Assembly (NCBI GenBank): GCA_033875255.1 | Contig: JAWZSN010000011.1 | Location: forward strand, 96,722-160,721 | Direction: 5' to 3' | DNA length: 64,000 nt | Source: Marinimicrococcus sp033875255 | GTDB lineage: Bacteria; Pseudomonadota; Alphaproteobacteria; Geminicoccales; Geminicoccaceae | Shown here: positions 10,901 to 19,253 of the stretch, piece after piece | Position numbering within the stretch: position 1 is the first letter of the stretch | Layout of the letters: each line of letters opens with the position of its first letter | Position numbers and translations under genes: made by a program | The notes under the pieces: generated by a model | Database searches by the model: none | The model's input: the letters and a program-made list of their open reading frames with translations, nothing else | What the model was told of the DNA's origin: nothing

Positions 10901-11670
10901 CCGACGGTCATCCCGCTCCCAAGGCCGTGTGAACGTCGACAAGCCTCCGCGTGCGCTTCATGCTTCCTCAACCCTTGCCGTGGCATCCTCGCGGATGGTG
11001 GGAGAGGTGCGGCCGCAGGATCTGGCGGCGGCGGACTCCCACGCCAGCAGTATGCCGACGACCGGTAAAGACAGTGTGAACAGGCGCGGCCGCAACGGCG
11101 AAGGGGAAGGAAAAAAGAAGCCGCGCGCAGCGCCCTGCCCGGCGGCCTCGTGGACAATTGGCCGTCGCTGGATTCCCCGACGGTCATCCCACTCCCGAGG
11201 CGGTGTGAACGTCGACAGACCTCCGCGTGCGCTTCATGCTTCCTCAACCTTTGCCGTGGCATCCTCGCGGATGGTGGGCGAGGTGCGGCCCGAGGATCTG
11301 GCGGCGGCGGACTCCCACGCCAGCAGAATGCCGACGACCGGTAAAGACGGTGTGAACAGGCGCGGCCGCGACGCAGAAGAGGAAGAAAAAAAGAAGCCGC
11401 GCGCAGCGCCCTGCCCGGCGGCCTCGTGGACAGTTGGCCGTCGCTGGATCCCCGGACTTCCCGACGGTCATCCCGCTCCCGAGGCCGTGTGAACGTCGGC
11501 AAGCCTCCGCGTGCGCTTCATGCTTCCTCAACCCTTGCCGTGGCATCCTCGCGGATGGTGGGCGAGGTGCGGCCGCAGGATCTGGCGGCGGCGGAGTCCC
11601 ACCCCAGCAGAATGCCGACGACCGGTAAAGACAGTGTGAACAGGCACGGCCGCGGCGGCGAAGGGGAAGA
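10901..11670 (+). repeat. Tandem array: three copies of a ~280-bp unit
   Basis: Units start at 10901, 11177 and 11461, each with CCGACGGTCATCCC; the period is 276 then 284 bp. Each contains the blocks CTCCGCGTGCGCTTCATGCT, CTTGCCGTGGCATCCTCGCG, GGCGGCGGCGGA-CTCCCAC and GACGACCGGTAAAGAC, and ends with an A-rich stretch and GCCGCGCGCAGCGCCCTG (11120-11137; 11396-11413). The copies differ by scattered substitutions and small indels. The third unit breaks off at 11670, just before its A-rich/GC end, where IS110-like sequence begins. No intact gene is seen between 10467 and 12915. Confidence 0.85.
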
Positions 11671-11791
11671 AAACTATGGCCCGCTCCGTTTGCAAGAGGG
11701 TTGGGCGGCGATTGACCTTCAGGCCATCTTCAGGTCCTTCCCGCAACCATCGTGGGCCGCCGGCGCTAGCTCCTGCCGGACGGCCGTCCCG

Positions 11792-12815
11792 TCAGCCGGC
11801 AGGCATGCCATGGCCGGGCGCGAAGATGGTCTGGCGCCGCAGCACGGCCCAGGCGATCCGCGCCAGCCTGCCCGCAAGCGCCACCACGGCGACGTTGCCC
11901 GCGCTTTCCGGACGATGCACCCTCGTCGGCAGGCGGCGCGGCCACGCCCCGGGCGGGGTGGCGCTGGCCGTCGGTGTCGCCATCGTCGCCCTGGCGTCCG
12001 CGGATCAGCAGGGTCCGCACCTGGTGATGCCGGGAAGTCTCGGCCTTGCCCCGGTGGTGTGCTGGCCCGGCGCCAGCCGCGGCCATCGATGCCGCCCGCA
12101 TCGATCCGATCCCGGGGACGGCGCGCCAGGGGCGCCAAGGGGCCCCAAGATCGCGGCCCTTGCTGAACGCACCGGCATCGCCGACCGCTGCCTCCAGGGT
12201 GGTGGCACCTAGGATCCCGAGGCCGGGGATCGTGCCCAGGCGCCGCGCCGCCGGATCGCTGCGCGCCATCCTGTCGAGCTCGGCGCCCTGTGCCGCGATC
12301 TTCCGGTCGAGCCTGCGCCACTCGGCCCGCATGCTTCCGACCGGCGCGCCCACGCGCGCTCGCCGCAAAGGCCGGATCGTCGGCAATGGCGTCCACCGCC
12401 TGCCCCGGCTTGCGTCGCCCTTGCGCAACCATGTGACCGCGCCGGGGTCGCAATGCCCGCCGCCGGTCGACCGGCACCGCCCGCGCCCCCACCAGCCGCG
12501 AGCGCGCCCGGTGCAGGCTCAGGGCCTGGATGGCGCGCTGCGCCTCGCTCTCGAGCGGCGCGAACCGCATGTCCGGCCGCGAGGCCGCCTCGGCGCTCCC
12601 CAGAGCGTCTTGCGCGTCGTTCTTGTGCGCCTCGACGCAGCACCGCACCTGGTCCGGCGGCATCAGCCGCTCCGTGTGGCGCTGCGCTTTCAGCAGCCGG
12701 CCCGGGGTGCTGCGCGCCGCATCCGCCGCCGCAACGCTACTGCCCCCTTCTCGCCCCGATCCACGGCGCTGCAGACGGTCCTGCCCGGAGCGATCGCGAG
12801 TATCACGATGGTCAT
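11792..12815 (-). pseudogene. IS110-family transposase remnant
   Basis: The start at 12815 reads MTIVILAIAPGRTVCSAVD, the IS110 opening (usual GIDLGKTVCSV) with its first catalytic aspartate changed to alanine. Later frames give VRCCVEAHKNDAQDALGSAE, MRFAPLESEAQRAIQ, the Transposase_20 helix-hairpin segment RRLGTIPGLGILGATTLEAA, and at the end ALAGRLARIAWAVLRRQTIF. Several frameshifts separate these pieces. Total length (~1.02 kb) equals a full IS110 transposase, so little has been deleted. Flanking non-coding parts are ~120 bp on the 3' side (11671-11791) and ~45 bp on the 5' side. Confidence 0.75.
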
Positions 12816-12860
12816 GGTCCCGCTCCTTCGCTGAGCAGGGGCGGGGGCGGGCCATCCCGT

Positions 12861-12899
12861 AAGGGAAGAGAAGGCCGCGCGGAGCGCCCCTTCGCCCGG
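12861..12899 (+). repeat. Detached right end of a repeat unit
   Basis: CGTAAGGGAAGAGAAGGCCG followed by CGCGGAGCGCCCCTTCGCC resembles the closing part of the tandem unit (GAAGGGGAAG, A-rich stretch, GCCGCGCGCAGCGCCCTGCC). It sits immediately outside the IS110 remnant and 17 bp before the tadA stop. It is probably the missing end of the third unit. Confidence 0.5.
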
Positions 12900-12915
12900 C
12901 GTCCGACAGCGCCCC

Positions 12916-13368
12916 TCAACGGCGTTCGCGAAAGAAGGCGCGCAGGAGGCGGGCGGCCGCGGTCTCGCCGATGCCGCCATAGACCTCGGGACGGTGGTGG
13001 CAGGAGCTGCTGGCAAAGATGCGGGGCCCGTGGTCGACGCCGCCCGCCTTGGGATCGGCGGCGCCGTAATAGAGGCGGCGGATGCGGGCCATGGCGATGG
13101 CGTAGGCGCACATCGGGCAGGGCTCGAGGCTGACATAGAGATCGCAGTCGACGAGTCGCGGCGAGCCGATCTGGCGGGCCGCCTCGCGCAGCACGAGGAT
13201 CTCGGCGTGAGCCGTGGGGTCGGCCCGCTCCTCCACCCGGTTGCCGGCGGCGGCGAGCACGGTGCCGCCGGCATCGACGAGGACGGCGCCCACGGGCACC
13301 TCGCCCCGCGCCGCTGCCGCCCTCGCCTCGGCGAGCGCCTGACGCATCGGCGATGGCGGAAAGCTCAT
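12916..13368 (-). CDS. tadA: tRNA-specific adenosine deaminase TadA
   Basis: The 150-residue zinc deaminase converts adenosine 34 of tRNA-Arg(ACG) to inosine. The active site HAE is at residues 54-56 (PTAHAEILVL), with the proton-shuttle glutamate, and the zinc cysteines are Cys84 and Cys87 in EPCPMCAYA. DPKAGGVDHG near residue 105 is also typical of TadA rather than cytosine deaminases. The ATG at 13368 overlaps the stop of the upstream zinc-ribbon gene by 4 bp (ATGA), so the two are probably cotranscribed. Downstream lies the repeat-rich gap. Confidence 0.94.
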   Translation of the reverse strand: MSFPPSPMRQALAEARAAAARGEVPVGAVLVDAGGTVLAAAGNRVEERADPTAHAEILVLREAARQIGSPRLVDCDLYVSLEPCPMCAYAIAMARIRRLYYGAADPKAGGVDHGPRIFASSSCHHRPEVYGGIGETAAARLLRAFFRERR

Positions 13369-14168
13369 CGGCGGGCCGGCGTCTCGTCGAGGGTCACCTT
13401 GAAGGTGCTGGCGGCGGCCGGCGGGTCGACGAGGCGGGCCTCGAAGCGGGTCACCGCCCCCGGCGGCAGCGCGGCCACGGGCGGATCGACCAGACCGAAC
13501 TCGATCTCGCGCCGCTGCGAATCGAGGAGCGCTATCCGAAGTGCCGGCAGGTCACGTCCGCTGCCGCCGAGATTGACGATCTCGCCGAGGACGAGAAGGG
13601 TCGGCGTGCCGTCCTCCTCCACGCGCTCGGCGCGGACATTCTGCAGGTCGAGCTCGCTTTCGACGGTCACCGGCAGGCCCAGCCGCTGGAAAACCGGGAG
13701 CGCTCCGGGTGCGGCGGCGACGATCTCGTTGCGGCCGAGCACCGCGGCGGTGAGGAGGACCAGAGCCAGCGTGACGCCGAGCCAGCCCAAGGTGCCGGTG
13801 CTGCGCGATGCCGGCGCTGCCACCCGCGCGGCGGCAGGCAGCGGCGCGAAGGGTCCTGGCCCGCCAGCGGCCGCCGGCGACGCCTGCTCGCGCGGCTGTC
13901 CCCGGTCCGGCGCGGGCCCGGACGCGAACGCCCCGGCTGTCGGCCCGGCCGACGGTGCCTGGGCCGCGGCTGCCCCGGACGTCGGAGGCTCGGATGCCAG
14001 GCTCTCGGACGCGGGGGCCTCGGGCGCCGGCGCGTCCTTCCCGGGCGGTGGCGGCGCCACGAACCAGCGCACGCCGCAGCTCGTGCATCGGACCTTGCGC
14101 CCCTGCCCGCCGAGCACGGCCGGATCGATCTTGTAGCTCGTGTCGCAAGAGGGACAGTTGATGATCAT
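13365..14168 (-). CDS. Zinc-ribbon (MJ0042-type) DUF3426 membrane protein
   Basis: The 267-residue protein begins MIINCPSCDTSYKI with a two-CxxC zinc ribbon (CPSC, then CTSCGVRWF), then a ~75-residue proline/alanine-rich linker, one membrane helix (LGWLGVTLALVLLTAAVLG) and a C-terminal beta-rich DUF3426-like domain. Such proteins are common beside ftsE in alphaproteobacteria; their function is not established. The ATG at 14168 is preferred because it starts right at the zinc ribbon; a GTG at 14186 is the alternative. It is divergent from ftsE and coupled to tadA. Confidence 0.85.
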   Translation of the reverse strand: MIINCPSCDTSYKIDPAVLGGQGRKVRCTSCGVRWFVAPPPPGKDAPAPEAPASESLASEPPTSGAAAAQAPSAGPTAGAFASGPAPDRGQPREQASPAAAGGPGPFAPLPAAARVAAPASRSTGTLGWLGVTLALVLLTAAVLGRNEIVAAAPGALPVFQRLGLPVTVESELDLQNVRAERVEEDGTPTLLVLGEIVNLGGSGRDLPALRIALLDSQRREIEFGLVDPPVAALPPGAVTRFEARLVDPPAAASTFKVTLDETPARR

Positions 14169-14283
14169 CTCGCGCCCGCTCACCACTTCCTACTCGCCCA
14201 TTATCGCGCAAAAGTTGTATTTTTGGTAGAGAGGACCGTGCATCCGGTCGTTTGCAATAGTTGTTGCACGGAAGGGAGACGGC

Positions 14284-14988
14284 GTGAACGGCGGACAGGC
14301 GGTCATCGCCCGGCTCGAAGGGGTGGGCCTGCGTTATGGAGGCGGGCGCGAGGTGCTGCGTGGCGTCGACCTCGCCCTCGAGGCTGGCTCCTTTCAGTTT
14401 CTGGCGGGCCCGAGCGGCGCGGGCAAGAGCTCGCTGCTGGGGATCCTGGCGCTCGGCCACCAGCCGACCGACGGCCGGGCGGTGATCTTCGGCCGCGACT
14501 GCAACCGGCTTGAGCCCGCCGAGGCGGGGCTGCTGCGGCGGCGCATCGGTGTTATCTTTCAAGACCTGCGCTTGCTCGACCACCAAAGCGTGTTCGACAA
14601 TGTGGCGCTGCCGCTCAGGATCGCCGGTGCCGGGGAGGAGCAGGTGGCGGCCATGGTCTCGCCGCTGCTCGGCTGGCTCGGCCTTTCCGAGATGCTGGAG
14701 GAGTCTCCGGCGCATCTCTCGCTGGGCCAGCGGCAGCTGGTCGCGGCCGCCCGCGCGGTTGTGACGCGCCCCGGTCTGCTGCTGGCCGACGAGCCTACCA
14801 GCAGCCTCGACCCGACGCTCGCTCGCCGCCTGATGCAGCTTTTGCGCCGGCTGGGCGGGCTCGGCACCACGGTACTGATCGCTACCCACCAGCACGAGCT
14901 GCTGGCGGAGGCGGGCCAGCGGGTGCTGTGGCTGGAAGGCGGACGGTTGCAGCAGGGGCCGCAGGAGGCCGCCCGGGCATGCGCGTAG
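14284..14988 (+). CDS. ftsE: FtsE, cell-division ABC ATPase
   Basis: A 234-residue ABC ATPase: Walker A GPSGAGKSS (residues 42-50), the FtsE-like segment RRRIGVIFQDLRLLDHQSVF, signature LSLGQRQLVAAARA and Walker B GLLLADEPTSSLDP. The signature reads LSLGQ in place of LSGGQ, a substitution seen in some FtsE proteins. FtsE with FtsX couples ATP hydrolysis to peptidoglycan hydrolase activation at the septum. The GTG start at 14284 has GGGAG upstream. It overlaps ftsX by 10 bp. Confidence 0.92.
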   Translation: MNGGQAVIARLEGVGLRYGGGREVLRGVDLALEAGSFQFLAGPSGAGKSSLLGILALGHQPTDGRAVIFGRDCNRLEPAEAGLLRRRIGVIFQDLRLLDHQSVFDNVALPLRIAGAGEEQVAAMVSPLLGWLGLSEMLEESPAHLSLGQRQLVAAARAVVTRPGLLLADEPTSSLDPTLARRLMQLLRRLGGLGTTVLIATHQHELLAEAGQRVLWLEGGRLQQGPQEAARACA

Positions 14989-15839
14989 CCCTCGACCTGC
15001 CGCTCGAGGGCACCCCCTCGAGCCGCTTTCTGGCCGGGCTGCTGGCCTGCCTGACGGGTCTTTGCGTGCTGGCGCTGGCGATCGCGGCGGGCGCCCAGGC
15101 GCGCCTCGGCGAGCTCGCGCGCTACCCTGCCATGGTCAGCGTGGCGCTGCCGCCGCTGGAGCCGGGGATGCCGCCGTCGGGCGAGCAGGAGACGATTTTG
15201 GGCCTGCTCCGCCACATGCCCGGTATCGCCTTCGCCGCACCGGTGCCGGAGAGCGAGGTCGCGCGTCTGGTCGAGCCCTGGCTCGGGCGCCAGGAGGGCG
15301 CGCCGCTGCCGCTGCCGCGGCTCATCGACGTCACCTTGGTGGGTGGCGTGGAGATCGCCCCGGCAGCCATCGAGCGGGCGCTCCAGGAGGCCGTGCCGGG
15401 GATCTCCGTCGGCGCGACCGGCACCGGCGGGCGGGGCCTCGCATCGGCGCGGATGCTGCGCGACGTGGCGGCCGCGGCCGGCCTCGTCCTGCTCGCGGGC
15501 TATGCTGCGGCAACCGCCTGGCTGACGCGCCTGAGCCTCGATCTCCACGCCCGCACCATCGAGCTGCTGCGGATGATGGGAGCAGGCGAGCGCTACGTCA
15601 CCAGCCAATACGAGACGCATGCTCTCAAGGCGGCGCTCCAGGGAGGCCTTGCCGGCCTGTCCGGCGCCTTCCTTCCGCTGCTCGCCTTCCAGTACATGCC
15701 GGGCCTGGCAGGAGGGACGGCAGCACCGCTCGGCGAAGGAGCCTGGCTCCTGCTCGCGTCGGTGCCGCTGGCGGGCACGATGCTGGCAACCCTCTCTGCC
15801 CGCCTCGCCGCCCGCCGGGGGCTTCGCCAGCTCGGCTGA
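14979..15839 (+). CDS. ftsX: FtsX, cell-division membrane protein
   Basis: The 286-residue protein has the FtsX topology: an N-terminal membrane helix (FLAGLLACLTGLCVLALAIAA shortened view at residues ~18-38), a periplasmic domain of ~120 residues, and three C-terminal helices with the conserved LHARTIELLRMMGAGERYV loop between the second and third. It works with FtsE to signal to periplasmic murein hydrolases. The ATG at 14979 lies inside the end of ftsE, as is usual for this pair. A solo repeat arm follows its stop. Confidence 0.9.
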   Translation: MRVALDLPLEGTPSSRFLAGLLACLTGLCVLALAIAAGAQARLGELARYPAMVSVALPPLEPGMPPSGEQETILGLLRHMPGIAFAAPVPESEVARLVEPWLGRQEGAPLPLPRLIDVTLVGGVEIAPAAIERALQEAVPGISVGATGTGGRGLASARMLRDVAAAAGLVLLAGYAAATAWLTRLSLDLHARTIELLRMMGAGERYVTSQYETHALKAALQGGLAGLSGAFLPLLAFQYMPGLAGGTAAPLGEGAWLLLASVPLAGTMLATLSARLAARRGLRQLG

Positions 15840-15850
15840 CGCCGCCACCA

Positions 15851-15903
15851 GCCGACAACGGCCGACAACGGCCGAGAAAGAAGAACAGGCCCGCAGCGCC
15901 CCC
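15851..15903 (-). repeat. Solo arm of the intergenic repeat (copy E)
   Basis: Read on the minus strand: GGGGCGCTGCGGGCC, TGTTCTTCTTTCTC, then GGCCGTTGTCGGC twice. It matches the 59041 copy (GCGCTGCGCCGGCC, GGTTGTTCTTTCTC, GAGGTTGTCGGC). Only one arm is present, between codirectional ftsX and plsC, oriented so that its T tract is on the minus strand; it would not end plus-strand transcription. Confidence 0.5.
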
Positions 15904-16004
15904 GCGCGATCTTTCCCGACCGAACCCAGCTCCAAGCGTGCTTGCCAAGCGCTGACGGCCCCGCTTTGTTGCGCACACCGCCCCTTCCAGGAGCCAATGG
16001 CCCG

Positions 16005-16736
16005 ATGCCCCTGCTCGCCTGGGCGCGCGCGCTCGCCTTCAACATCGCGTTCTATACCCTGACCGTGCTCATGGCCCTGGCCGTCCTGCCGGCGGCCCCC
16101 TTCATGAGCGCCGGCGCGATGCGCCGCTATGCCGGCGCCTGGATGCGCGCGATCCATATGGCGCTGCGCTGGACCGTGGGTCTGCGCCACGAGGTGCGCG
16201 GCCTCGAGCACCTGCCACCCGAGCCGGTGCTGATCGCCAGCAAGCACCAATCGGCCTGGGAGACACTGTTCTTCCACACGGTCCGCCCGGACATGGTCTT
16301 CGGCCTCAAGCACGAGCTCGGGCACATCCCGCTGTTCGGCTGGTATCTGAAGATCGCCCGCAACATCTTCATCGACCGCGGCGGAGCGGCCAAGGCGCTG
16401 CGCTCGCTGGTCGAGGGAGCGCGCCGGGCAATCGGCGAGGGTGCCTCGGTGCTGATCTTCCCCGAAGGCACCCGCAGCGCCCCCGGCGCCGAGCCCGACT
16501 ACAAATCGGGCGTGGCGGCGCTCTACGCCGCCCTCGGCGTGAAGGTGGTGCCGGTGGCGCTCAATTCGGGCCTGTTCTGGCCACGCCGCAGCTTCATCAA
16601 GCGGCCGGGCACGATCACCGTCGAGTTCCTCGAGCCGATCCCGGCCGGCCTCGACCGGAAGAGCTTCATGCGTTTGCTGGAAGAGCGGATCGAGGGGCGC
16701 GCCACGGCGCTGCTGGAGCAGGTGCCGGGCCGCTGA
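16005..16736 (+). CDS. plsC: 1-acyl-sn-glycerol-3-phosphate acyltransferase (PlsC)
   Basis: The 243-residue membrane-anchored enzyme makes phosphatidic acid from lysophosphatidic acid. It has an N-terminal hydrophobic helix (AFYTLTVLMALAVLP region), the motif KHQSAWET, then IFIDRGG and FPEGTRSAPG. The first motif is HX4E rather than the textbook HX4D; this KHQSxWET form occurs in other proteobacterial PlsC proteins, so it is not taken as loss of activity. The ATG at 16005 has AGGAG upstream and begins at the membrane helix; the frame is open further upstream. Confidence 0.9.
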   Translation: MPLLAWARALAFNIAFYTLTVLMALAVLPAAPFMSAGAMRRYAGAWMRAIHMALRWTVGLRHEVRGLEHLPPEPVLIASKHQSAWETLFFHTVRPDMVFGLKHELGHIPLFGWYLKIARNIFIDRGGAAKALRSLVEGARRAIGEGASVLIFPEGTRSAPGAEPDYKSGVAALYAALGVKVVPVALNSGLFWPRRSFIKRPGTITVEFLEPIPAGLDRKSFMRLLEERIEGRATALLEQVPGR

Positions 16737-16749
16737 GCCGGCCGGCTGC

Positions 16750-17736
16750 TCAGCGCGGCCGGTGGAACTCCCCGTACCAGACGGCGAAGTGCCGGAGCCC
16801 CTCATCGATGGGCGTGCTCGGGCTCCACTCGAGATCGCGCCTCGTGGCCTCGATGTCGGCGAAGGTCTCGACCACATCGCCCGGCTGCATGGGCGCGTAG
16901 CGGATCTCGGCCTTCCGGCCGACCGCCGCCTCGATGGCCGCCACGAACCGCTCGAGCTCGACCGGCTGGTTGTTGCCGAGATTGTAGATCCGGTGCGGCG
17001 GCTGGCCTTCCCCGGCGGGCGGCCGGTCGAGGGCTCGCAGGACACCGTCGACGATGTCGTCGATATAGGTGAAGTCCCGGCGCATCTTGCCCTCATTGAA
17101 GAGCGTGATCGGCCGGCCGGTGGCGATGGCATCGGTGAAGCTGTAATAGGCCATGTCGGGCCGGCCCCAGGGCCCGTAGACCGTGAAGAAGCGCAACCCG
17201 GTCTGCGGGATACGGTAGAGATGTGCGTAGGCCTGGCTCAAGATCTCGTCGGACCGCTTGGTGGCGGCATAGAGCGAGACCGGCTGCTCGACCCGGTCCT
17301 CCACCGAGAACGGGACCTTGGTATTGCCTCCATAGACCGAGCTCGAGCTGGCATAGACCAGGTGGCGCAGGGCAGGCAGATGATGGCGGCAGGTCTCGAG
17401 GACCACCATATGGCCCTCGAGATTGCTGCGCACATACTCGTAGGGCTTTTCCAGGCTGTAGCGCACGCCGGCCTGGGCGGCGAGGTGCACCACGCCCGTA
17501 ATGCCGGCGCCGTGCTCCTGTGCCAGTCCCGTCATGGCCTCGGCGTCGGCGATGTCGAGCCGCACGAAGCGGAAGCCGTCGAGCTTCTCGAGCTGCCGCA
17601 GCCGGCCCTGCTTGAGGGCCGGGCTGTAATAGCTGTTGAGATTGTCGACGCCCAGCACGCGCTCGCCGCGCGCCACCAGCGCCCGGCTCACATGCATGCC
17701 GACGAACCCGGCAGCACCGGTCACGAGGACGGTCAT
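16750..17736 (-). CDS. NAD-dependent epimerase, UDP-glucuronate 4-epimerase type
   Basis: A 328-residue extended short-chain dehydrogenase. The NAD-binding motif is GAAGFVG (residues 7-13), the active-site serine segment YASSSSVYGG, and the catalytic YAATK. The segments DNLNSYYSPALKQGR, FFTVYGPWGRPDMAYYSF and the DFTYIDDIVDGV region are those of UDP-glucuronate 4-epimerases (LpsL/Cap1J), which make UDP-galacturonate for surface polysaccharide. Substrate choice is inferred from these motifs. It is convergent with plsC, 13 bp apart, and follows the cyclophilin gene by 52 bp on the same strand. Confidence 0.85.
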   Translation of the reverse strand: MTVLVTGAAGFVGMHVSRALVARGERVLGVDNLNSYYSPALKQGRLRQLEKLDGFRFVRLDIADAEAMTGLAQEHGAGITGVVHLAAQAGVRYSLEKPYEYVRSNLEGHMVVLETCRHHLPALRHLVYASSSSVYGGNTKVPFSVEDRVEQPVSLYAATKRSDEILSQAYAHLYRIPQTGLRFFTVYGPWGRPDMAYYSFTDAIATGRPITLFNEGKMRRDFTYIDDIVDGVLRALDRPPAGEGQPPHRIYNLGNNQPVELERFVAAIEAAVGRKAEIRYAPMQPGDVVETFADIEATRRDLEWSPSTPIDEGLRHFAVWYGEFHRPR

Positions 17737-17788
17737 CGCCGCACTTCCTTCTTGAGCCTGCCCCTTGCCGCGAGTCCGGCCCGCTGCC

Positions 17789-18331
17789 TCAGCCGGCGTC
17801 GGCCGCCACCTGGACCTTGGTCATCTTGCCCGGGTTGCGCGGCGGCTCGCCCTTGGGGATCTGATCGACATGCTCCATGCCTTCCACCACCTGGCCCCAG
17901 ACGGTGTACTGGCCGTTGAGGAACGAGGCGTTGTCGAAGCAGATGAAGAACTGGCTGTTGGCGCTGTTGGGATCCTGGGTGCGCGCCATGCCGATGGTGC
18001 CGCGCTCGAATGGCACCTTGGAGAACTCCGCCGGCAGGTCGGGCTTTTTGGAGCCGCCGCGGCCGGTGCCGGTGGGATCGCCGGTCTGCGCCATGAAGCC
18101 GGCGATCACCCGGTGGAACACGACGCCGTCGTAGAAGCCCTCGCGGGCCAGCTCCTTGATGCGCGCCACATGCTTGGGCGCCACATCGGGCAGCATCTCG
18201 ATGACGACGCGGCCGCCGGACGAGAGATCGATATAAAGCGTGTTCTCGAGATCGCGGGCCGTGCTGGCGCCGCCCGAAAGGGTGCTGGTCACGAGGAAGA
18301 GTCCTCCGGCAATGAGGTGGCGACGACGCAT
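17789..18331 (-). CDS. Periplasmic cyclophilin-type peptidyl-prolyl isomerase
   Basis: The 180-residue protein has an N-terminal signal sequence starting MRRRHLIAGGLFLVTSTLSG and a complete cyclophilin domain: LPDVAPKHVARIKELA, GFYDGVVFHRVIAGFMAQTG with the catalytic arginine and phenylalanine, ERGTIGMARTQDPNSANSQF and FICFDN. It speeds prolyl isomerisation in the cell envelope. The ATG at 18331 is chosen because it begins the signal peptide; a GTG at 18349 is possible but has no visible ribosome site. Confidence 0.9.
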   Translation of the reverse strand: MRRRHLIAGGLFLVTSTLSGGASTARDLENTLYIDLSSGGRVVIEMLPDVAPKHVARIKELAREGFYDGVVFHRVIAGFMAQTGDPTGTGRGGSKKPDLPAEFSKVPFERGTIGMARTQDPNSANSQFFICFDNASFLNGQYTVWGQVVEGMEHVDQIPKGEPPRNPGKMTKVQVAADAG

Positions 18332-18442
18332 GGCCGATCCGTCCGTCACGTGGTCGATGCTGCGGGAGCACGCGCTGCGGCGCCCGCTCCCTCCTAGCTC
18401 AAACCGCGGCGCGGATGAAACGGAATCGGCTTGTGCGCTACT

Positions 18443-18673
18443 TCAGGGCAGGCGCCCGGTGGTGCGCAGCTCGAGATCCCGCAGAGCGACGCCGGCCTGG
18501 CGCGCCGCGCGCCGTAGATGGACCAGCCTGCCGATGCGCAGGAGCGGCTTGAGGAGAAAGAAGAGGCTGCCCAGGACGAACAGCACGGCCGCCAGCAGGT
18601 CCACCGCGAGGTGCATCCACTGGTAGATCGAATGGGTCTGCAGGATTGCGGCGCGCGGCGGCTTACGGCTCAT
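18443..18673 (-). CDS. Small membrane protein, 76 aa
   Basis: A 76-residue protein with one or two hydrophobic segments (MHLAVDLLAAVLFVLGSLFF) followed by a basic, arginine-rich tail. The SIYQWMHLAVDLLA stretch recalls YrhK-type small membrane proteins, but the match is too short to assign. The ATG at 18673 has a G-rich leader. It lies 76 bp downstream of the broken DksA/TraR-like gene on the same strand. Function unknown. Confidence 0.6.
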   Translation of the reverse strand: MSRKPPRAAILQTHSIYQWMHLAVDLLAAVLFVLGSLFFLLKPLLRIGRLVHLRRAARQAGVALRDLELRTTGRLP

Positions 18674-18749
18674 CCCCGCCGCGACCTCGATGGTTGTGAG
18701 CTCGTGCCAGTGCAACAAGGTCGAGGCCTGTGCGTTCCCCGCGCCCGGA

Positions 18750-19097
18750 TCAGCGCCGCCCGGCGCAGGCGGCACAGGTCGCGGCCGCCGGATCGAGCTC
18801 GAGGCGCCCCTCAAGGATCGCCTCGCCGCAGTCGGCGCACCAGCCGTACCCGCCCTCCGCGACGCGGGCGAGCGCGGCCTCGATGCGCACGATCTCGGCC
18901 CGGCGCCGGCGCTCCGCATCCTGCGCCATGGCCTACTGCTGCAAGGCATCCATCCGCGAAAGCCGGCCGACCCGGGCCTGGTCGAGCTCCACGGGTGCCG
19001 CCGCCTCGCCGCCCAGCTCGAGCAGCCGCCGCAGCTCGGCACGCCGCGCCTCGAGGCGCTCTTGCGCCTGCTCTAGATCCTCTCTCAGGCTGCCCAT
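18750..19097 (-). pseudogene. DksA/TraR-type zinc-finger gene interrupted by TAG
   Basis: From the ATG at 19097 the frame reads a helical N-terminus (MGSLREDLEQAQERLEARRA) up to SRMDALQQ, then an amber codon at 18935-18933 (codon 55), then without any frame change AMAQDAERRRRAEIVRIEAA and the zinc finger WCADCGEAILEG … ATCAACAGR to TGA at 18750. All four zinc cysteines are intact. The stop looks like CAG to TAG. An ATG two codons later could restart a zinc-finger-only product. It is either a fresh pseudogene or a base-call error; the distinct, intact dksA is at 21783. Confidence 0.75.
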
Positions 19098-19253
19098 GGC
19101 AACATCTCCCCCCTGCGGCATGTTCGATCCGTCCTTCCATGCAGCCCCGTTGCAGCCTACATCATGGCCCGCCTCGTTCATGCAGCAATCCCGGCCGGCC
19201 ATGCCGTGGCGCCGGCCCCACGCCACCCGGAGCCCGTTTTGACCGCGACCATC

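Noticed and set aside
10647..11502. Open frames of ~210-280 codons across the tandem repeat array
   Set aside because: The two periods (276 and 284 bp) put successive copies in different frames, and the products are low-complexity; treated as non-coding.
10901..11670. Tandem repeats as a CRISPR array
   Set aside because: Units are ~280 bp with no short repeat/unique spacer pattern and no cas genes nearby.
16205..16270. PlsC as inactive because its motif is HX4E
   Set aside because: The KHQSxWET form is found in other proteobacterial PlsC proteins and FPEGTRS is intact.
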